Assembly (NCBI RefSeq): GCF_003207895.1 | Contig: NZ_NKUB01000003.1 | Span: 186,001-250,000 of the forward strand | Length of the DNA: 64,000 nucleotides | Reading direction: 5' to 3' | From: Komagataeibacter swingsii | Lineage (GTDB): Bacteria > Pseudomonadota > Alphaproteobacteria > Acetobacterales > Acetobacteraceae | In this document: piece by piece, positions 59,517-64,000 of the stretch | Layout: every line of letters begins with the position of its first letter | How positions within the stretch are numbered: position 1 is the first letter of the stretch | Made by a program: the position numbers and the translations under genes | The notes under the pieces: generated by a model | Told to the model about the DNA's origin: nothing | Seen by the model: the letters and a program-made list of their open reading frames with translations, nothing else | Databases searched by the model: none

Positions 59517-61673
59517 ATGAAAATGGTAGATGCGAAAGTACAGACGGCGCAAGACCTGCGGGAACAGAAGGCGCGTCTGGACATACCCAGCTACCAGCGC
59601 CCGTATGTCTGGCAGCCCGAAGATGTAAGGAAATTCCTGCAGGACATAGAAAATGCCATGAAGGCGGCCCAGCCGCATTATTTCATCGGCACGCTGATTA
59701 CGACAAATACGGCGGCAACGGATGTCGACCCCCCCTGTTACGAACTGATTGACGGGCAGCAGCGCCTGACAACGCTGATGCTGATTTTCCTGGCTTTCAT
59801 CCGGGTGCCTGAGCCAAAAAAATCGGACAGGCGGCTGGCGCTGCTGCATGATGGATTGAAGGAATTTCTTTACGATCCAACAGAATGCGATGAACCCCGC
59901 CTGCATTTCGCCATTCGTGAACAGGTACGCGACCTGTTTCGCGCCTGGCTGTCCGGGCAGTCCGAAGCCGGTTCAGGGGATGCGTACGTAAAGGACCTGT
60001 CGGGTGGCCTGAAGACCGCGCAAGACCTTTTAAAAAGTAAAACAGATGATGAACTGTGTAATTTCGGAAGCTATCTGTTCAACAGGGTAAGCTGGGTCAA
60101 CAACATCGTGCCACAGGGCACGGATTTCAACCGCCTGTTTACCGCGCTGAATACCAGCGGCGTACAGTTGGAGGCATCCGACATCATCAAGGCGCGTCTG
60201 CTGGAACTGATTCCGGATCGCCGGATGGATTATGACGCCATCTGGCAGGCCTGTGAAAACATGAACGGCTTTTTTGAACGCAACCTGCGCGATGTGTTCC
60301 CCCATGCCGCGTGGGAAGACTATTCTTATGATGACCTGAAAACTTTCAATCCTGACAAATTCTATCTTGAAGGCTGTGAACCCGGCCAGACAGCCGCCAT
60401 GACCCTGTCAGACATTGTGGCGCAGGAAAGCGTACCGGGCACGCAGGACCGGGAACCTGAACAGGATGAGAGGGAGGATGAGAATGTCCTGACCCATGCC
60501 ACGTCCATCCTGACCTTTCCCCAGCTATTGCTGCACACATTGCGCATTTACCGCCATCAGCAGGGCCAGGAAGACATTGCCAGCGTCGATCCCGCCCACC
60601 TGAATAAATGTTTTGCGGATTTTCTGGAGGAATGCGCGGCTGCCCCGGCGGAAGGGAAGACGGGGGCTGACAGGGCGCGCGCATTTATCGAATGCCTGTG
60701 GACCGTGCGCCACCAGTTTGACCAGTGGGTGATGAAGCGGGTTACGGACCCGCAATCCGGCCAGACCATCATGTTTCGTGCGCAGGTCAAGGATGCAAAA
60801 AGTGGTAAAAAACGCCTCTCCCGCGCCGCCCCTGCGGCGGGTGGCCGGGTTGGCGCACTGGAACAACTGCAGAGCGTACGATATTTTACGGGTAGCCATG
60901 GCGCGCAGTACTGGCTGACCCCGTTTCTGGGCCGACTGGCAATGGGCCGGTGGAACGAGGGCCGATGGGTAGCAGACTGGTTCCCGACGGATACGCATGT
61001 ACTGGACCTGCTGGAAACGCTGGATAACCGGCTGTCATGCAGTGCGCCCCGAAAAGGGAAAGATGAGCAGAAATTCGCCAGTTTCGACCTGTTATCCGCT
61101 GACCTGTCCGGTTCCGGCACGCCCATCTATGAAACGGCGGAGAACGCTATCGCCGGGCTGATGCAGCATGAATATCCCGCTATCACGCATTACTGGTTCC
61201 AGAAGCTGGACTATATCCTGTGGAAAAAGGCGCGTGACGGGATGGTCCCGGCCCTGCCGGACAGGGATGTGAAAGACAGGTTCAGGCGCTACCGGATCGT
61301 GTCCAGGAATTCGGTTGAACACGTCTATCCGCAGACGCCGCGCAACCTGCTGCCGCTGCCTGCGGAAATCCTGCATTGTTTCGGCAATCTCGCCCTGCTG
61401 AATGCGGGTGAGAACAGCGCCTATGGCAACCAGAGTCTGACCGACAAGGAAAATGAGTTCTTTGAAAAAGGCGGCAGAACGGGTCGGTATGATTCGCTGA
61501 AACTGGCCTGGCTGTTTTCCATTACGAAGGATATGAAAATTGATGGCAGCCTCGAAACCGTGAAACGGATGGAAGCCGTGATACAGCACCACCAGGACCG
61601 GATGCAGGCGTTTTTTATTGAATATTACGAAGCGGATCGCCCATTGCCGGTCCGCCAGCAGTGCCATTTGTGA
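59517..61673 (+). CDS. DUF262 + DUF1524 (HNH) nuclease protein, second gene of the paired module
   Basis: 718 aa. Its own DUF262 core has SYQRPYVWQPEDV (about residue 25), YELIDGQQRLTTLML (about 76) and LNTSGVQLEASDIIKARLL (about 206). The C-terminal DUF1524 domain carries the HNH-type motif NSVEHVYPQTPRN (His about 602) and FGNLALLNAGENSAYGNQS (about 621). Proteins with this layout belong to modification-dependent (type IV) restriction and related phage defence. Translationally linked to the DUF262-only gene by a 1-bp gap, so the two products probably act together. Confidence 0.87.
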   Translation: MKMVDAKVQTAQDLREQKARLDIPSYQRPYVWQPEDVRKFLQDIENAMKAAQPHYFIGTLITTNTAATDVDPPCYELIDGQQRLTTLMLIFLAFIRVPEPKKSDRRLALLHDGLKEFLYDPTECDEPRLHFAIREQVRDLFRAWLSGQSEAGSGDAYVKDLSGGLKTAQDLLKSKTDDELCNFGSYLFNRVSWVNNIVPQGTDFNRLFTALNTSGVQLEASDIIKARLLELIPDRRMDYDAIWQACENMNGFFERNLRDVFPHAAWEDYSYDDLKTFNPDKFYLEGCEPGQTAAMTLSDIVAQESVPGTQDREPEQDEREDENVLTHATSILTFPQLLLHTLRIYRHQQGQEDIASVDPAHLNKCFADFLEECAAAPAEGKTGADRARAFIECLWTVRHQFDQWVMKRVTDPQSGQTIMFRAQVKDAKSGKKRLSRAAPAAGGRVGALEQLQSVRYFTGSHGAQYWLTPFLGRLAMGRWNEGRWVADWFPTDTHVLDLLETLDNRLSCSAPRKGKDEQKFASFDLLSADLSGSGTPIYETAENAIAGLMQHEYPAITHYWFQKLDYILWKKARDGMVPALPDRDVKDRFRRYRIVSRNSVEHVYPQTPRNLLPLPAEILHCFGNLALLNAGENSAYGNQSLTDKENEFFEKGGRTGRYDSLKLAWLFSITKDMKIDGSLETVKRMEAVIQHHQDRMQAFFIEYYEADRPLPVRQQCHL

Positions 61674-62147
61674 AGGCGGCCTGAAAAACAGGCGTGTTCG
61701 GGCGGCGGCCACGATTTCATCACGCGCGCCTGCCCGATGCCCCGGCCTGCTTGATGACCGATGCGGCATCCATGCCGTTGCACATCTGGAATGGAAGTAA
61801 TGATGCCACACGCCGGGGACATTCCCTGTAATTCCCGTCGCCCGTTGGATCGAGGGCGAAAACGAAGCGGCTCCGGCCCCCCTACCCGACTGCGGATATG
61901 ACAGGCGGGCGGGAATTATAAAGTATCCGGTCTTAATTATATTATGAAACCGGCCTGTTTTGTGTCTGTATAAAGTATGTCGCCTCCCTGTTTATTTTAT
62001 ATGGTGGATGCGGAACCGCCGCGATGATGTGCCGTTGATCTTCCCACAGCGCGCATTTTCGGGGTCGCTTCCCCACGGGTGCCCGACCGGGCGCCGGGGA
62101 AAAACAAGGACCTTCTGTAGCCGCTGTGATATGGAAAGGTGAGGATC
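61674..62147. other. 474-bp intergenic region after the DUF262 pair
   Basis: No gene seen. The first 120 bp are GC-rich with a weak GCCTG/CAGGC hairpin just after the stop. The part around 61910-61990 is AT-rich and probably holds the promoter of the KGG-repeat gene. Confidence 0.5.
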
Positions 62148-62528
62148 ATGAGTTATCATATCTCCCTGCACGCACGTACCAGCCAGCCCGTATTCGCACC
62201 GGCCGACAGCCGTGGTGGTGGGGGGGCCGCACACAATCCCGGCAACTTTGCCAACGACCCCGCCCGCGCGGCCGAAGCCGGGCACAAGGGCGGGCAGCAC
62301 AGTTCCGGCAACTTCGCCAATAATCCGGAACGTGCAGCCGAGGCCGGCCGCAAGGGTGGCCAGCACAGCCATGGCGGGCACACGGCGGAAAAACCGGCAT
62401 CCGCCACGACCCGCGCCGCTGGCGCCAACAAGGCCACGCAGCACGGTTCGGGCAACTTTGCGGATGATCCCGAACGCGCGGCGGAAGCCGGGCGCAAGGG
62501 CGGCCAGCACAGTCATGGCAAGTCGTAA
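62148..62528 (+). CDS. KGG-repeat general stress protein (YciG/GsiB type)
   Basis: 126 aa, hydrophilic and Gly-rich. Three KGG units are visible, each as an RAAEAG(R/H)KGGQHS segment preceded by GNFA(N/D)(N/D)PxRA. Proteins with this repeat are hydrophilin-like stress proteins. The start at 62148 (MSYHISLHARTSQP) follows a GTGAGG site. A 10-bp hairpin follows the stop. Confidence 0.9.
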   Translation: MSYHISLHARTSQPVFAPADSRGGGGAAHNPGNFANDPARAAEAGHKGGQHSSGNFANNPERAAEAGRKGGQHSHGGHTAEKPASATTRAAGANKATQHGSGNFADDPERAAEAGRKGGQHSHGKS

Positions 62529-62538
62529 GTAACCGGGT

Positions 62539-62566
62539 GGGCGGGACCTGCAACCGGGTCCCGCCC
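62539..62566 (+). terminator. GC hairpin after the KGG-repeat gene
   Basis: GGGCGGGACC and GGTCCCGCCC pair perfectly around an eight-base loop, 10 bp after the stop. No T-run follows. Confidence 0.5.
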
Positions 62567-62657
62567 TGCCTGCCCGTCCCGCATGGGTGCGCGCCATCAC
62601 CCGGCGCGATCATGCCCCGGCGGTGGCGGGCCTTCATGATACGCAAGGAGAAGCATC

Positions 62658-63062
62658 ATGTCTGCTTCAATGACAAACAATACGGCAGGCGGCGGCATGT
62701 CCCCCAACATGACCTGCAAGCATGACCTGATTTCCTCCGACAGGGTCGAGGGCACGTCCGTGTACTCCCCGTCGGGCGAAAAACTCGGCACGGTCAAGTA
62801 TTTCATGGTGGACAAGGCCAGTGGCGACGTCGCCTATGTCGTCATGAGTTTTGGCGGTTTCCTGGGCATGGGCAACAGTTTCCATCCCCTGCCATGGAAA
62901 ACCCTGCATTACGACAAGGAGCGCGGCGGCTACATTGTCGCCCTGACGCGCGAACAGCTTGAAGCCGCCCCGGCCTATGCCGAGGACATGTCCCCCGACT
63001 GGACCAGCAGCCAGTATGGCAGCCAGGTCGATACCTATTACGGTGGCCTGCCGAAAATGTAG
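62658..63062 (+). CDS. PRC-barrel domain protein
   Basis: 134 aa. The PRC barrel spans about residues 22-105: LISSDRVEGTSVYSPSGEKL, VKYFMVDKASGDVAYVVMSF and GYIVALTREQLEAAPAY are typical. Such stand-alone PRC-barrel proteins are small cytoplasmic stress-associated proteins in alphaproteobacteria. It follows AAGGAG by eight bases. The first 20 residues are low complexity. Confidence 0.9.
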   Translation: MSASMTNNTAGGGMSPNMTCKHDLISSDRVEGTSVYSPSGEKLGTVKYFMVDKASGDVAYVVMSFGGFLGMGNSFHPLPWKTLHYDKERGGYIVALTREQLEAAPAYAEDMSPDWTSSQYGSQVDTYYGGLPKM

Positions 63063-63388
63063 GCTGGCCAGAGCCATGGCGGATGCAACCGCAGGCCACG
63101 GATTCATGCCGTGGGCTGCGGTTTTTTTCGGGCTGGCATGAAAAATAAAGGGAGCCGGTTCCCTGCGGCGGCGCCCGCCGGGCCTGCCTTGCGGATGTGG
63201 CGCCATGGCCAGGGGTGCGATGAATCCGGCCGGGACCAGCCGTTAGCACCCGGTCGTCAGCACCCGGCCGTCAGCATCCTGCCGTTTGCATATGGCCCGG
63301 CATGGATGGGGAACGGAACCGGAAATCATGGCGGGCGTTACACTGCACCGCCGCCTGTCGCGATGCGACCGTACAAGGATGAACGACA
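63063..63388. other. 326-bp intergenic region after the PRC-barrel gene
   Basis: Starts with the strong terminator at 63087-63128. Three imperfect tandem units of about 14 bp, of the form CCGTCAGCACCCGG, lie at about 63239-63283. No gene seen. Confidence 0.5.
63087..63128 (+). terminator. Rho-independent terminator of the PRC-barrel gene
   Basis: A 15-bp stem (AACCGCAGGCCACGG against CCGTGGGCTGCGGTT, one mismatch) with a seven-base loop is followed by seven Ts. The clearest intrinsic terminator in the window. Confidence 0.9.
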
Positions 63389-63691
63389 ATGACCGCACGC
63401 CCCCTTCGCATCGCATCGCTTGTGGTGCTTGCGCTCTGCATGGACACGGCAGCCCATGCACAGGGCAACACGCCCCCCAGGATGCCGGTCGAAACCATGC
63501 CCGAACATGGCGCGACCTCCACATCCACTACGCCGGAAAGCCAGTGCCGGACACAGGATACCGCACACGGGCATTCGCATCCCTGCCCGCGCAAGGACCC
63601 GAGCAACCCCGCCATACCCGGCACCCGGCATGGCGGCGGGGCCGCGCCCTCCTCCTCATCCACGCCGCCTACGGGCAACATGGATGAATGA
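63389..63691 (+). CDS. Small secreted Pro/His/Ser-rich protein
   Basis: 100 aa. The signal peptide is MTARPLRIASLVVLALCMDT followed by AAHAQG, with cleavage likely after HAQ. The mature part is low complexity with two Cys (SQCRTQD, SHPCPRK) and several His, so weak metal binding is conceivable. Convergent with the SMR gene, 2 bp apart. No family recognised. Confidence 0.6.
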   Translation: MTARPLRIASLVVLALCMDTAAHAQGNTPPRMPVETMPEHGATSTSTTPESQCRTQDTAHGHSHPCPRKDPSNPAIPGTRHGGGAAPSSSSTPPTGNMDE

Positions 63692-63693
63692 AT

Positions 63694-64000
63694 TCACGCG
63701 GTGGCGGATTTCATGATGACCAGCCCGGCCAGGATCAGCAGCGCCGCGATGATGCGGGCCGGGCTGGCGGCCTCGCCAAACAGCGCGATACCGGCAAGGA
63801 AGGCCCCGACCGCCCCGATCCCCGTCCACACCGCATAGGCCGTGCCCAGCGGCAGGGTGCGCATGGACCACAGCAGCAGGCCAAAGCTGATCGTCACCGC
63901 CACCAGCGTGACCACCGTGGGCCACAGGCGGGTAAAGCCTTCCGACTGTTTCATGGCGGTCGCCCATACGACCTCGAACACGCCTGCTACGATCAGGGCA
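63694..64000 (-). CDS. gdx: SMR-family guanidinium exporter (SugE/Gdx), start cut by the right edge
   Basis: Visible part about 101 aa of four membrane helices, lacking only the first few residues. GVFEVVWATAMKQSEGFTRL carries the essential membrane Glu; GTAYAVWTGIGAVGAFLAGI is the Gdx/SugE signature rather than the QacE/EmrE one. Gdx proteins export guanidinium in exchange for protons. A guanidine (ykkC) riboswitch, if present, would be outside the window to the right. Confidence 0.88.
   Translation of the reverse strand, partial: ALIVAGVFEVVWATAMKQSEGFTRLWPTVVTLVAVTISFGLLLWSMRTLPLGTAYAVWTGIGAVGAFLAGIALFGEAASPARIIAALLILAGLVIMKSATA

Noticed and set aside
1-64000. tRNA, rRNA, CRISPR arrays and complete insertion sequences
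   Set aside because: None was found on reading both strands; the repeats seen are irregularly dispersed and lack spacers, and the only recombinase has no transposase beside it.

Overview
The window is high-GC alphaproteobacterial chromosome. Its gene content fits an acetic acid bacterium of the Komagataeibacter/Gluconacetobacter type: cyanide-insensitive bd-type oxidase, methylcitrate genes under an ScfR-type regulator, KGG and PRC-barrel stress proteins, and a dispersed repeat of about 125 bp that I recall from this group. The genus is an inference from gene content; no rRNA or tRNA gene was seen to confirm it.

Layout. 1-3.5 kb: propionate (methylcitrate) genes prpC (cut by the window edge) and prpD, with a divergent short-chain acyl-CoA regulator. 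3.5-5 kb: a dispersed repeat and three small proteins. 5-12.6 kb: a tightly overlapped czcCBA-type heavy-metal efflux operon ending in its own two-component system. 13-43.4 kb: the core of the window, a methylated-amine catabolic region. 43.6-45.4 kb: an AT-rich patch with two unrecognised genes and a serine recombinase. 45.4-51.4 kb: an RND multidrug-type efflux operon. 51.4-57 kb: repeats, a glutathione S-transferase, Hsp20, and the cioAB oxidase with its tiny third subunit. 58-61.7 kb: a pair of DUF262 proteins, the second carrying an HNH nuclease domain, which is a probable phage-defence module. 62-64 kb: stress proteins and a guanidinium-exporter-type SMR gene cut by the right edge.

Methylamine region. 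Three minus-strand genes (13.1-16.4 kb) match the alpha, beta and delta subunits of a heme-dependent oxidative N-demethylase (dimethylamine monooxygenase type). A zinc-ribbon protein matching the small gamma subunit lies 22 kb away, at the end of the mgdABCD-purU-folD operon. gmaS and mgsABC (25.3-29.6 kb) plus mgdABCD (31.4-36.6 kb) make a full N-methylglutamate pathway: methylamine to gamma-glutamylmethylamide to N-methylglutamate to glutamate plus a one-carbon unit on tetrahydrofolate. FolD and PurU would oxidise that unit to formate and recycle the folate. A TonB receptor, an ammonium transporter, an APC permease and a trimethylamine-dehydrogenase-like flavoenzyme sit between these blocks. 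A LysR regulator and an XRE-cupin regulator lie in the middle.

Two regulatory signatures tie the region together. A palindrome ATGTTTC-N6-GAAACAT (four copies, some imperfect) lies in front of the receptor gene, the flavoenzyme operon (two copies) and the LysR/mgdA divergent promoter. A different element of about 38 bp, ending at a TTGAC -35-like sequence, is shared by the promoters of the demethylase operon and the mgsABC-gmaS operon. These two shared elements and the paired DUF262 module are the parts most likely to be undescribed.
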